From Neoroseomonas marina (GTDB lineage Bacteria; Pseudomonadota; Alphaproteobacteria; Acetobacterales; Acetobacteraceae), in the NCBI RefSeq assembly GCF_012927745.1, contig NZ_JABBKX010000002.1:310001-374000 (forward strand): DNA of 64,000 bases, read 5' to 3'. Under the pieces are notes generated by a model. The model worked only from the letters and a program-made list of their open reading frames with translations. It was not told the origin of the DNA and searched no databases. Below, in pieces: positions 16,882 through 25,021 of the stretch. Position numbers and translations under genes: made by a program. Positions within the stretch are counted from its first letter, which is position 1; each line of letters starts with the position of its first letter.

Positions 16882-18027
16882 TCAGGACCCGGCCGCCCCC
16901 GGCGTCGGCGCACGCTCGACCATGCGCGGCTCGCCCGAGGGTTCGACGGCGAACAGCGCGAGGCCGCGCTGGACCACACCATCGGGCTGCAGCCGCACCG
17001 GACCGTCGACGCCGTCGAACACCTCGCCGGTGCTCGGGCCGGCCTGACCACGCGGGGTCAGCACGACGCGCGCGGCCACGCCGGCCGCATCGTAGGCGAC
17101 GCCGGCAAGGCGCGGCGGGCGCTCGCCGAAGGCGCCTTCGTACCGGGCATCGAAGCGCTGGCGGCTGGCCGGATCTGGCGCGGCGAAGATCGCGCCATGC
17201 AGCGCCGGTTCCTGGCCCAGGCCGGCATCATTGGCCCACAGCGCATGGCCCAGGATGCGCGGCGCCGGGCTGTTCAGCCCGGCCGGACCGAGGGCAGCGG
17301 CGATCTGGCGCGCCTGCTGCCCGGTGCTGCCGAGCATCACCGCATCGACGCCGTTCACGCCGCGATTGGCGAGTTCCTGCGCCGCCGCCGTCGGATTGGC
17401 CCGAATGGCGTGCAGCACGATCACCGGATCGGGCAAGCCCCATTCGGTCCCCATGCGCCGCATGGCGGCGCCCAGGGCGCGGCCGAAGGCGTCGTCGGGG
17501 GCCAGCAGGGCGAAGCGCTGCGCGCCATTGGCCATGGCGGCCCCCATGGCCCGGCGGACCTGCTGGGCCGGCGTCACGCCCATGGTCCAGACGCCCGGCC
17601 CGGACTGCGCCGAATCGTTCGTGAAGGCGATGATCGGGATCCGCGCGGCGCGGGCGGGCGCGGAGGCCGCGGAGGTCTCGGCGGCGGTGAGCGGCCCGAC
17701 CATGATGCGGGCGCCCTGGCCCTGCGCGCGGCGCGCGGCGGCGGCGGCGCCCGAGGCCGTGCCGCCGGTGTCCATCGGCAGGAAGTCGACCTGCCGGTTG
17801 CCGCGTTCGAACAGGGCCAGTTCGGCGGCCTGCTGCATCGCCATCCCGAGCGGCGCCTGCGGCCCCGACAGGGGCAGCAGCAGCGCGATGCGGTTGCGCG
17901 GCGGTTCCTGCAGCGGACCGGTGACTGGCTGACGCCCTTGCTCCCCACAGGCCGCGAGGCCCACAAGGGCGAGGACGGCAAGCGTGGAGAGGCGGCGTGG
18001 GAGGCGAAGGCGAGGCAGCGAAGACAC
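16882..18027 (-). CDS. Penicillin-binding protein activator, LpoA-like lipoprotein
   Basis: About 381 aa. A GTG start at 18027 gives a lipoprotein signal with lipobox LAAC and acylated Cys27. The rest is a type-I periplasmic-binding (Leu/Ile/Val-binding, LppC-like) fold containing IALLLPLSGPQAPLG and IPIIAFTND. LpoA activates PBP1A from the outer membrane in enterobacteria; the alphaproteobacterial homologue occupies the same place next to rsmI. Its start region overlaps that of the divergent rsmI by 31 bp if both chosen starts are right. Confidence 0.82.
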   Translation of the reverse strand: MSSLPRLRLPRRLSTLAVLALVGLAACGEQGRQPVTGPLQEPPRNRIALLLPLSGPQAPLGMAMQQAAELALFERGNRQVDFLPMDTGGTASGAAAAARRAQGQGARIMVGPLTAAETSAASAPARAARIPIIAFTNDSAQSGPGVWTMGVTPAQQVRRAMGAAMANGAQRFALLAPDDAFGRALGAAMRRMGTEWGLPDPVIVLHAIRANPTAAAQELANRGVNGVDAVMLGSTGQQARQIAAALGPAGLNSPAPRILGHALWANDAGLGQEPALHGAIFAAPDPASRQRFDARYEGAFGERPPRLAGVAYDAAGVAARVVLTPRGQAGPSTGEVFDGVDGPVRLQPDGVVQRGLALFAVEPSGEPRMVERAPTPGAAGS

Positions 18028-18911
18028 GGTCCTTGGATCCTCCCGGTGATCCGGCCGGCCGGCCGGGCCTGGTGCTCGTCGCGACGCCGATCGGCAACCT
18101 CGGCGACATCTCGCCACGGGCGCTCGCCGCACTGAAGAACGCCGACGCCGTCCTGTGCGAGGACAGCAGGGTGACCGGCGGCCTCCTCGCGCGGCAGGGC
18201 ATCGCGGCGACCATGATCCCCTTGCACGAACACAACGAGGCCGCGCAAGCCCCCAAGCTGGTGGAACGCATGATCGCGGGCGAGGGTTTCGCCCTGGTCT
18301 CGGATGCCGGGACGCCGCTGGTGAGCGATCCCGGCTTCCGCCTGGTGCGCGCCGCCATCGCGGCGGGCGTGACGGTCTCGGCCGTGCCCGGGCCGAATGC
18401 GGCGGTCACGGCGCTCGCGCTGTCGGGCCTGCCGCCGCACCCCTTCCTGTTCCTGGGCTTCCTGCCCGCGAAGGCAGGGCCGCGATCGGCGGAGATCGCG
18501 CGGCTGCGCGGGATCGAGCGGGCGGGGCTGTCGGCGACGCTGGTCTTCTACGAGGCGCCGCACCGGCTGGGCGAGGCGCTGACCGCCATGGCCGGGGGCT
18601 TCGGCGCCGACCGCCCGGCCGCCGTGGCGCGGGAACTGACCAAGCGGTTCGAGGAGGTCCGGCGGGGAACGCTGGGGGATCTCGCCGCGCACTACGCCAC
18701 CGCCGAGGCGCGGGGCGAGATCTGCGTCGTGGTGGGCCCGGCCCCGGAAGAGGCGGCGGCCGGGCCGGAGGATCTGGATGCGGCGCTGCGTGCGGCGCTC
18801 TCGACCGGCATGAGCCTGCGGGACGCCGCGGCGAGCGTCGCCGAGGCAACGGGGCTGAAGCGGCGGGAGGTCTACGCGCGGGCGCTACAATTATTCCGTG
18901 ACGATGGCTGA
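17997..18911 (+). CDS. rsmI: 16S rRNA (cytidine(1402)-2'-O)-methyltransferase RsmI
   Basis: 304 aa from GTG 17997. It methylates the ribose of C1402 in 16S rRNA. Seen: the tetrapyrrole-methylase fold with LVLVATPIGNLGDIS, EDSRVTGGLL, VSDAGTPLVSDPG and the long VPGPNAAVTALALSGLP block. The N-terminal 24 residues before LVLVATP are longer than usual, so a later GTG or TTG start is possible; that would also remove the overlap with the divergent lpoA-like gene. In most relatives yraN follows; here an AT-rich islet begins at once. Confidence 0.93.
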   Translation: MGGEGEAAKTRSLDPPGDPAGRPGLVLVATPIGNLGDISPRALAALKNADAVLCEDSRVTGGLLARQGIAATMIPLHEHNEAAQAPKLVERMIAGEGFALVSDAGTPLVSDPGFRLVRAAIAAGVTVSAVPGPNAAVTALALSGLPPHPFLFLGFLPAKAGPRSAEIARLRGIERAGLSATLVFYEAPHRLGEALTAMAGGFGADRPAAVARELTKRFEEVRRGTLGDLAAHYATAEARGEICVVVGPAPEEAAAGPEDLDAALRAALSTGMSLRDAAASVAEATGLKRREVYARALQLFRDDG

Positions 18912-18932
18912 ATGCGCCCCTCTCACTTCTGA

Positions 18933-19466
18933 GTGCAGCAACTGCTTGCACAAGGGTCGACGAGTTTGCTTATCATTTACCTTTTAAACAGCAGAGACGA
19001 CTTGCTGCACGTGTTAAAGTTATCTCCACGCCAGTTCATCCAGTTATTCGATGACCGTTACAGGACGGTTGCTGGAACGCACGTGAATTTTGCTTTCATT
19101 GCAATGTTACCATTGGATATTGGAGCACATATTCCCACGGTAGATCCAAATGTTCGACTGAATGTCGACTATGCGAAGAAAATTGTAATTAAACACAATC
19201 TTCGATACGAAGCATTTTTTGTAATTCCTGATTTAATATCAGATTCTTACATAATAAAAGAGAAGAAAAATCATCTATTATTCATGGGAGAAGATCCAAG
19301 AACTAATGAACAGTATAATATGGTTCTGAAATCAGCAAAATCCGCAACCGAAACTTGGCTCGTTACGCTTCACAGAACCAGAGAAGAACAGGTCCGCAGC
19401 CGTCTTCGGCGCGCTAAAACCCTAGGCACAATTCTTCGGGAGCCCGAGAGGCCTTTTGATGAATGA
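18933..19466 (+). CDS. Orphan protein of unknown function, AT-rich gene
   Basis: 177 codons from a GTG that directly follows an in-frame stop (18930-18932). There is no clear ribosome-binding site, so the true start may be internal or the gene may be a 5'-truncated remnant. I do not recognise a family. Seen: a hydrophobic stretch near the N-terminus (LLIIYLL), a hydrophobic middle (VNFAFIAMLPLDIG), and a charged C-terminal third with Arg-rich REEQVRSRLRRAK. Codon use is A/T-ending in the middle and closer to the host near the 3' end. It could be a phage or integrative-element cargo gene. Function is not claimed. Confidence 0.55.
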   Translation: MQQLLAQGSTSLLIIYLLNSRDDLLHVLKLSPRQFIQLFDDRYRTVAGTHVNFAFIAMLPLDIGAHIPTVDPNVRLNVDYAKKIVIKHNLRYEAFFVIPDLISDSYIIKEKKNHLLFMGEDPRTNEQYNMVLKSAKSATETWLVTLHRTREEQVRSRLRRAKTLGTILREPERPFDE

Positions 19467-19539
19467 GAAGTAAATGGGGGACAACCACTAAAGGCTGCCC
19501 CCCAATTGCGGTCGAGGACTCCAGATCTCCTCAAATCCA

Positions 19540-19560
19540 CGCGCCAGATAAACTGGCGCG
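19540..19560. repeat. Perfect hairpin in the AT-rich islet
   Basis: Eight-bp arms CGCGCCAG / CTGGCGCG with loop ATAAA. It lies 74 bp after the orphan gene. No T-tract follows, so it could be a rho-independent-like structure, a protein-binding palindrome or part of an end of the insert. Confidence 0.5.
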
Positions 19561-19703
19561 GGCACGGCATGGAGATTCACCGTGTCTCCGCTCCACATTG
19601 AATACGAATCGTCGCTCGCGCCGCCAAAATCACAAAATGTTACTAATCGATCCTTGTTCTATCGGCCGAATCTAACCCGTTGATCCGACTCGATTGTCGG
19701 CTG

Positions 19704-20138
19704 TCAAAAAAGATTCGCGACGATGTCGACGACCAGGTTGTTGCTGCCGAGCAGCACCAGCGAGGTGCCGATCATCGCGTAGGAATACCCCGGGTGGACC
19801 GGCAGCTGCGACACCAGCCCGGGCGGCACCTGCTGCCGCGCGATGCCGGGCGGCAGCGGGCGGCCGCGCGCGAGTTGCCGCATCTGGCCCGGCGGCAGCG
19901 GTCGCGGCGACCAGCCGGGATTGGCCGCCTGCCAGTTGCGCACCAGGGAGGACGTGTCGGGCGCGAAGCCCGGCGGGCCCCCGCCCTGGTTGCCGCGCCC
20001 CTGTCCCTGGCCCTGTCCGCCACCCTGGTTGCCACCCTGGTTGCCCCGCCCCTGCCCGCGGCCAGGCGGTGGGTCGGCATAGGCGCGCCCGGCAAGGGGC
20101 AGCAGCGGCAGGGCGAGCAGCAGGCGGCGATCCATCAT
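19704..20138 (-). CDS. CigR/RcnB-like small periplasmic protein with Gly/Gln repeats
   Basis: 144 aa. A signal peptide (MMDRRLLLALPLLPLAGRAYA) is followed by a low-complexity Gly/Gln/Asn/Arg segment (about residues 26-55). The C-terminal part, with repeated LPPG and LPPGIARQQVPPGL, a PGYSYAMIGTSLVLL stretch and a final VVDIVANLF, resembles the CigR anti-virulence regulator/RcnB group. Such proteins are periplasmic or inner-membrane associated and of largely unknown mechanism. It sits at the right border of the AT-rich islet but has normal host composition. Confidence 0.65.
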   Translation of the reverse strand: MMDRRLLLALPLLPLAGRAYADPPPGRGQGRGNQGGNQGGGQGQGQGRGNQGGGPPGFAPDTSSLVRNWQAANPGWSPRPLPPGQMRQLARGRPLPPGIARQQVPPGLVSQLPVHPGYSYAMIGTSLVLLGSNNLVVDIVANLF

Positions 20139-20431
20139 GCCCGCATGATCGCGCCGCGGCGGGTCGATCCGCAATGCCAAGCTGGTGCCGTGGCACGCAT
20201 CGCCCGGTTGAAGGCCGCCCGCACCCATTCGCCGCGCCTTCGGGGCGCCTGCCGCGCTACGTTCCGCCTGCGCGACGGCTGGGGTGCGGGCACCCCGCCC
20301 GGCAGTTCCCGGACGGGACTTGCGCGCCCCTCCCGCACCGCGCGCCACCACAGGCGAACGGACATGGGAGACACGACCATGCGCGACCAGGCGCTGCGGC
20401 TTCACGGTCCCGGCGGCGGGAGTGGTGCGTC

Positions 20432-21502
20432 ATGAGCGCCGCGGCCCCGGCGGAACCCACCGCCCTCGACCTCTTCATGGGCAAGATGCTCGCCGACATG
20501 GGCGCGGCCATGGCGGGGGCGACCATCATGATGGGCGACCGGCTCGGCCTCTACCGCGCAATGCGGGAGCTCGGGCCGACGGATGCCCAGCGGCTCGCCG
20601 CCGCGACCGGGTGTTCGGCCCGGCTGGTGGGCGAATGGCTCGCAGCCCAGGCGACGAGCGGCTACGTCACCTTCGACCCGTCGCGCGGGATGTTCTCGCT
20701 GTCCCCCGAGCAGGCGATGGTCTTCGCGGACGAGGACAGCCCGGTCTTCCTCGCCGGCGGCTACAACGTCGTCGCCAGCGCCTGGCGCGACGAACCGCGC
20801 ATCGCCGAAGGCTTCCGCAGCGGGCGGGGCCTCGGCTGGCACGAGCGCGACACCTGCCTGTTCCACGGCACAGAGCGCTTCTTCCGCCCCGGCTACAGGC
20901 ATCACCTGGTGCAGGAATGGCTGCCGGCGCTCGACGGCGTGACCGCGAAGCTCGAACGCGGCGCGGAGGTCGCCGATGTCGGCTGCGGGCACGGCGCCTC
21001 CACGCTGATCATGGCCCGCGCCTATCCGAAGTCGCGTTTCACGGGCTTCGACTACCACCCGGCCTCGGTCGCCACCGCGCGGGAACAGGCAGCGCGGGAG
21101 GGACTGTCGGACCGCGTGCGCTTCGAGGTCGCCTCGGCGCAGGACCTGCCGGCGAAGGGTTTCGACCTCGCCTGCATGTTCGACTGCCTGCACGACATGG
21201 GCGACCCGGCCGGCGCGGCACGCAGCCTGCGGGCCGCGGTCGCCGGGGACGGCACGCTGATGGTGGTCGAACCGCGCGCGGGGAACTCCCTGGCGGAGAA
21301 CATGAACCCGGTCGGGCGCGTCTACTACGCGGCCTCCGCGATGATCTGCACGCCGGCCTCGCTGAACCAGCCGGGCCAGGCGGGGCTCGGGGCGCAGGCG
21401 GGGCCGCGCAGGATCTCGGAGGTGATCCGGGAGGGCGGGTTCGGCCAGGTGCGCGTAGCGGCAGAGACGCCGTTCAACATGGTGATCGAGGCGCGGGCCT
21501 GA
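20432..21502 (+). CDS. Class I SAM-dependent methyltransferase with N-terminal winged-helix domain
   Basis: 356 aa. The N-terminal ~90 residues look like a winged helix (GDRLGLYRAMRELGPTDAQRLAAATGCSARLVGEWLAAQ), as in the Rv2258c-like methyltransferase group. The SAM-binding motif VADVGCGHGAS is near residues 181-191, followed by GFDYHPASV and MFDCLHDMGDP. The substrate is unknown; homologues are small-molecule methyltransferases. Start ATG 20432 forms an ATGA overlap with a 23-codon frame that opens at 20365. No biosynthetic neighbours are present. Confidence 0.8.
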   Translation: MSAAAPAEPTALDLFMGKMLADMGAAMAGATIMMGDRLGLYRAMRELGPTDAQRLAAATGCSARLVGEWLAAQATSGYVTFDPSRGMFSLSPEQAMVFADEDSPVFLAGGYNVVASAWRDEPRIAEGFRSGRGLGWHERDTCLFHGTERFFRPGYRHHLVQEWLPALDGVTAKLERGAEVADVGCGHGASTLIMARAYPKSRFTGFDYHPASVATAREQAAREGLSDRVRFEVASAQDLPAKGFDLACMFDCLHDMGDPAGAARSLRAAVAGDGTLMVVEPRAGNSLAENMNPVGRVYYAASAMICTPASLNQPGQAGLGAQAGPRRISEVIREGGFGQVRVAAETPFNMVIEARA

Positions 21503-21520
21503 CCGACGCAGGCCATGGTG

Positions 21521-21541
21521 CGGAGGGGCGTCGCCCCTCCG
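21521..21541. terminator. GC-rich hairpin at a convergent junction
   Basis: Perfect 9-bp arms CGGAGGGGC / GCCCCTCCG with a 3-nt loop, between the methyltransferase (+) and the HAD gene (-). No T-tract. It has the same core as the hairpins at 45492 and 62964. Confidence 0.5.
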
Positions 21542-21542
21542 G

Positions 21543-22193
21543 TCAGCGGAGGCCGAGAAGCCCCGCCAGCTCCGCCATGGCCGCGAATGGCTCCGCGCCG
21601 TGCGCGGCCAGCACGCCGGCCGGCGTCTCGTGCGCGAAGCCCAGCACGCGACAGCCGGCCGCGCGGCCGGCGCGCACGCCTGGGACGCTGTCCTCGATCA
21701 CCACGCAATCCTGCGGGGCGGCACCGCAGGACGCCGCCGCGGCGATGTAGATGTCGGGCCACGGCTTGGGCCGCGGCACGTCCTCGAAGGAGAAGACACG
21801 CGCGCCGAAGGTCTCCGCCAGGCCCAGCGCCCGCAGCTTCGCCGCGAGTTCTGCCCGCGCCGAGTTCGACGCGACCGCCACGGGGATGCCCGCCGCGACG
21901 ACCGCGCGGACCGCCGCGACCGCACCCGGCACTTCCGGCGTGTTGCGCGTCATCTCGAGCGCGAGGAGCTGCGAGATCTCGAGCGCCCAGCCGTCCGGCA
22001 ACGGGCCGACCCGCGCCTCGATGCGCGGCACCATGTCGGGCAGCGAGAGGCCGAGGAACGCCTCCCGCGATTCCGACGGCGTCATCGGCCAGCCCAGCGC
22101 CGTCAGCTGGTCGGCGACGACGGTGTTCACCAGCATCTCGGAATCCGCGAGCACGCCGTCGCAGTCGAACAGGACGGCGGCCGGTGGCCTCAC
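21543..22193 (-). CDS. HAD-superfamily sugar-phosphatase-like hydrolase
   Basis: 216 aa from a GTG at 22193 overlapping the hemH stop (GTGA). Motif I is DCDGVLADS (nucleophile Asp10, acid Asp12), motif II VASNSA, motif III/IV KPWPD and VIEDSVPGV. An alpha-helical cap lies between motifs I and II. The pattern fits the phosphoglycolate phosphatase/beta-phosphoglucomutase-like subgroup. The substrate cannot be told. Translation is probably coupled to hemH. Confidence 0.85.
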   Translation of the reverse strand: MRPPAAVLFDCDGVLADSEMLVNTVVADQLTALGWPMTPSESREAFLGLSLPDMVPRIEARVGPLPDGWALEISQLLALEMTRNTPEVPGAVAAVRAVVAAGIPVAVASNSARAELAAKLRALGLAETFGARVFSFEDVPRPKPWPDIYIAAAASCGAAPQDCVVIEDSVPGVRAGRAAGCRVLGFAHETPAGVLAAHGAEPFAAMAELAGLLGLR

Positions 22194-23287
22194 GCCACTT
22201 CCTTCACGCGGGCGCGGCGGTCGTCGGCGGCAAGGCGCGCATGCGGGCAATCGCCGTGCTGCTTCGGGCATTGCCGCCCGCCGGCGAAGGAGCACAGCGC
22301 ACGGCCCGAGCCGAGCGCGCCGCGCACCAGCGCCGCCAGCGCGCCGATGAAGGCCGGGTCGCTGTTCTGCGCCGGGACGCGGAAATAGCCGGGCACGCCG
22401 AGCTTCTCCGCGACCTCGCGGTATTCGACGTCGAGCTCGACCAGCGTCTCGGAATGCTCGGACACGAAGGCGATCGGGCAGACCAGCAGGGCGACCTTGT
22501 CGTACGCCGCGCGTTCGAGCTCCTCCTCGGTCGAGGGGCCGATCCACTTCTGCGGCGTCACGCGCGACTGGTAGCAGACGGTGTGGTCGAGGCCCTCGAT
22601 GTCGAGCCGTTCGACCACGGCGGCGACGCTGCGCTCGACCTGCCACTGATACGGGTCGCCGGCGGTGACGATGCTCTCGGGCAGGCCGTGCGCGGAGAAC
22701 AGGATGCGCAGCGGCGTCCCGGCCGGCAGTTCCGCGCGCGCCTTGGCGTAGGCGTCGCGTACCAGGGCGGCGGTCGCCTCGGCGAAGCCGCCGTCGGAAT
22801 GCCAGCAGCACAGGGTGGTGGTCGGCACCGACAGGCCGGCCTTGCGGCGGGCCTCGTCCCAGGCCGCAACGGAGCTGCCGGTCGTGGTGGTGGAATACTG
22901 CGGGTAGAGCGGCAGCAGCAGGATCTCGTCCGGCGCCCAGTCCTTCACCGCGCGCGCGGCGGCGTCGCTCATCGGATGCCAGTACCGCATGCAGACGAAG
23001 GAGCGGACCTCGACCCCCGGGTCATCCGCCAGGGCGGCGTCCAGCGAGCGGCCCTGTTCCTCGGTCAGTTCCAGCAGCGGGGACCGGCCGCCGAGGATGG
23101 CGTAGTTCTCCATCGCCGGCCTGGTGCGCCGCCATGCGATGATCCGCCCGAGCCAGGGCCGCACGAAGCTTGGCACGCGCAGGATCGCCGGGTCGGTGAA
23201 GAGATTGACCAGGAAGGGCCGCACGCTTTCCGGGCGGTCCGGGCCGCCCAGGTTGAACAGGACGATGGCGATGCGGCGCTTGGTCAT
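22190..23287 (-). CDS. hemH: Ferrochelatase
   Basis: 365 aa. It inserts Fe2+ into protoporphyrin IX as the last step of haem synthesis. Seen: FNLGGPD at the N-terminus, ILLLPLYPQYSTTTTGS, FSAHGLPESI, the catalytic-region CYQSRVTPQKWIGP and PIAFVSEHSETLVELD. The C-terminus has a Cys-rich tail (CSFAGGRQCPKQHGDCPH), consistent with the [2Fe-2S]-type ferrochelatases described in some alphaproteobacteria. It is followed by the HAD gene in one transcript. Another haem gene, hemE, lies at 35213. Confidence 0.95.
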   Translation of the reverse strand: MTKRRIAIVLFNLGGPDRPESVRPFLVNLFTDPAILRVPSFVRPWLGRIIAWRRTRPAMENYAILGGRSPLLELTEEQGRSLDAALADDPGVEVRSFVCMRYWHPMSDAAARAVKDWAPDEILLLPLYPQYSTTTTGSSVAAWDEARRKAGLSVPTTTLCCWHSDGGFAEATAALVRDAYAKARAELPAGTPLRILFSAHGLPESIVTAGDPYQWQVERSVAAVVERLDIEGLDHTVCYQSRVTPQKWIGPSTEEELERAAYDKVALLVCPIAFVSEHSETLVELDVEYREVAEKLGVPGYFRVPAQNSDPAFIGALAALVRGALGSGRALCSFAGGRQCPKQHGDCPHARLAADDRRARVKEVA

Positions 23288-23338
23288 GGATGTGGCGCAG
23301 ATGACGGTTGGGGGCCGGGAATCAAGCCCCCGCCCGCC

Positions 23339-23842
23339 TCAGGCGTTCGCCACGGGCGCGCCCGAAGGCTGGCCCCGACGCTGCTGCCACAGCTGCACGA
23401 AGTCGATCGGCGCCAGCAGCACGGGCGGGAAGCCGCCGTCGCGGGTGACGTCGGCCAGGATGTTGCGCGCGAAGGGGAACAGCAGCCGCGGGCATTCCAC
23501 GAGCAGGATCGGTTCCATCATCTCGGCCGGCACGCCGTTCAGCGTGAAGATGCCGCAGTAGACCAGCTCCGCGATGAAGGCGGTCTGCCCCGCGGCCTTG
23601 GCGTCGGCGCGGATGTTCAGGGAGATCTCGAAGGTGTCCTGGCCTTCCTGGAGCCGGCGGGCCTGGACGTCGAGGGCGATGTCGATCTGCGGGGCCTCGC
23701 GCAGCGTGAGGAAGATCTGCGGCGCGCCCGGCACCTCGAAGGAAAGGTCCTTGGTGAACTGGAGGTTCAGCACCACGGGCCCCGTGGCGATGTTGGCGCC
23801 ACCATTGGCGCCCGGCGCGGGCGGAATCGGCTGGTCGGACAT
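23339..23842 (-). CDS. secB: Protein-export chaperone SecB
   Basis: 167 aa. SecB is a tetrameric chaperone that keeps preproteins unfolded and delivers them to SecA. Seen: the conserved LNLQFTKDLSFEVPGAP, the central IDIALDVQARRL, and the CPRLLFPFARNILADVTRDGGFPP signature. In Caulobacter secB is close to the origin with dnaQ, coaE, aroE and maf; here it lies about 13 kb from oriC, so part of that conserved block has been separated. Confidence 0.97.
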   Translation of the reverse strand: MSDQPIPPAPGANGGANIATGPVVLNLQFTKDLSFEVPGAPQIFLTLREAPQIDIALDVQARRLQEGQDTFEISLNIRADAKAAGQTAFIAELVYCGIFTLNGVPAEMMEPILLVECPRLLFPFARNILADVTRDGGFPPVLLAPIDFVQLWQQRRGQPSGAPVANA

Positions 23843-24037
23843 GTCGGGACCTTCTCGCTGCGGCGCGGCGCGGCGCCTGACGGGTGGCGCGGCGGTTAGA
23901 ACCTTTTCCGCTGTCGCGCAATCGGCGGGGTGCCCGCCGGGGCGGCGCGGCGGGTTTGTCTCGCGTCCGGGCCGCGCCTCCGCCTAGGCTTCCAGGCCAC
24001 GGCCCCCGTCAGAGGGGCCCCTTGGGAGGAACGCCGC

Positions 24038-25021
24038 ATGAGAGGATTCACGCCCGGCCGCCGCGCCATGCTGGGGCTGGCCGCGACCGGGCTTGCCGCG
24101 CCACGCCTCGCGGGGGCCCAGGACGCCTGGCCGTCCAGGCCCGTGCGCTACATCTGCCCCTACGCGGCCGGCGGCCCGACCGACACGCTGTCGCGGCAGT
24201 TCTGCCAGAAGATGTCCGAGATCACGGGCCAGCAATTCGTGGTCGAGAACCGCACCGGATCCGGCGGCGTGGTCGGCAACCTCGCCATCGCGCAGTCGAC
24301 ACCGGACGGGTACACCATCGGCATGGGCGGCATCGCGACGCATGCGATCTCCCCCACGCTCTATGCCCGCCTGCCCTTCGACCCGCACAAGGACTTCACC
24401 TTCGTGACCGGGCTGTGGCAGCTGCCGAACCTGCTGGTGATCAACAACGACATCCCGGCCCGCAGCGTCGCCGAGCTGATCGCCGTGCTGAAGGCCAATC
24501 CGGGACGGTATTCGTACGGATCCGCCGGGCCGGGGACGACACTCCATATCTCGGGCGAGCTGTTCAAGATGAAGGCCGGCGTCGACATGGCCCATGTGCC
24601 CTATCGCGGCAGCGCGGCGGCCTATCCCGACATCATCGCCGGGCGCGTGCACATGATCTTCGACAACATCCCCGGCGCCCTGGCGCAGGCCCGCGAAGGC
24701 CGCGTCCGCGCGCTCGGCGTGACCTCGGCCGCGCGCAGCCCCGTGGTGCCGGACGTGCCGTCGATCGCGGAGACCTTGCCCGGCTACGACATGTCGTCCT
24801 GGACCTGCCTGTGCGGACCGGCCGGGGTGCCGCGCGCGGCGATCGAGCGGATGTCCGCCTTCGCCCGCCGCGCATTGGAGGCGGAGGACCTGAAGCGCCA
24901 ATACCTCGACCAGGGGTCCACCGCCTGGTGGACGACGCCCGAGCAGGTGGCCGATTTCCGCGCCGCCGAGGAACAGCGGCTCGCGCCCATCATCCGGGCG
25001 TCGGGCGCGCGGGCGGAATAG
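24038..25021 (+). CDS. Bug/TctC-type tripartite tricarboxylate transporter substrate-binding protein
   Basis: 327 aa. The N-terminus GRRAMLGLAATGLAAPRLAGAQ is a Tat-like or Sec signal peptide. The mature protein has the Bug signature VRYICPYAAGGPTDTLSR, VENRTGSGGVVGN, and YGSAGPGTTLHI. These periplasmic proteins bind carboxylates or other small anions. No TctA or TctB genes are adjacent, which is common for the large orphan Bug families of Acetobacteraceae and Burkholderiales. GGGAGGA precedes ATG 24038. Its 3' end overlaps the convergent GT2 gene by 32 bp. Confidence 0.9.
   Translation: MRGFTPGRRAMLGLAATGLAAPRLAGAQDAWPSRPVRYICPYAAGGPTDTLSRQFCQKMSEITGQQFVVENRTGSGGVVGNLAIAQSTPDGYTIGMGGIATHAISPTLYARLPFDPHKDFTFVTGLWQLPNLLVINNDIPARSVAELIAVLKANPGRYSYGSAGPGTTLHISGELFKMKAGVDMAHVPYRGSAAAYPDIIAGRVHMIFDNIPGALAQAREGRVRALGVTSAARSPVVPDVPSIAETLPGYDMSSWTCLCGPAGVPRAAIERMSAFARRALEAEDLKRQYLDQGSTAWWTTPEQVADFRAAEEQRLAPIIRASGARAE

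Larger units (their letters stand above)
18912..19690. other. AT-rich islet of probable foreign origin
   Basis: Base composition drops abruptly after the rsmI stop. For example 19201-19260 contains 15 G/C of 60 and 19141-19200 contains 20 of 60, against roughly three quarters G/C in flanking genes. The islet holds one orphan reading frame (18933-19466) and about 220 bp of non-coding sequence with a perfect hairpin at 19540-19560. I found no integrase, transposase, tRNA or clear flanking repeats. Its position replaces the yraN slot usual after rsmI. Confidence 0.85.

Noticed and set aside
19005..19018. CACGTG in the AT-rich islet as a third parS
   Set aside because: Only the 6-bp core agrees; flanking bases do not match the parS palindrome. 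The same holds for CACGTG at 19079 and 58699.
19510..19565. tRNA-like string CTCAAATCC plus hairpins near the islet end
   Set aside because: No matching acceptor, D or T stems can be formed; not a tRNA or an obvious attachment remnant.
19960..20060. Repeated GGGCAACCAGGGTGGC-type units looking like a short tandem or CRISPR repeat
   Set aside because: They encode the Gly/Gln/Asn segment of the CigR-like protein; unit length and spacers are not CRISPR-like.
24001..24019. GGCCCC / GGGGCC hairpin upstream of the Bug protein as a riboswitch
   Set aside because: Only a 6-bp stem with no known aptamer sequence; too little to claim.
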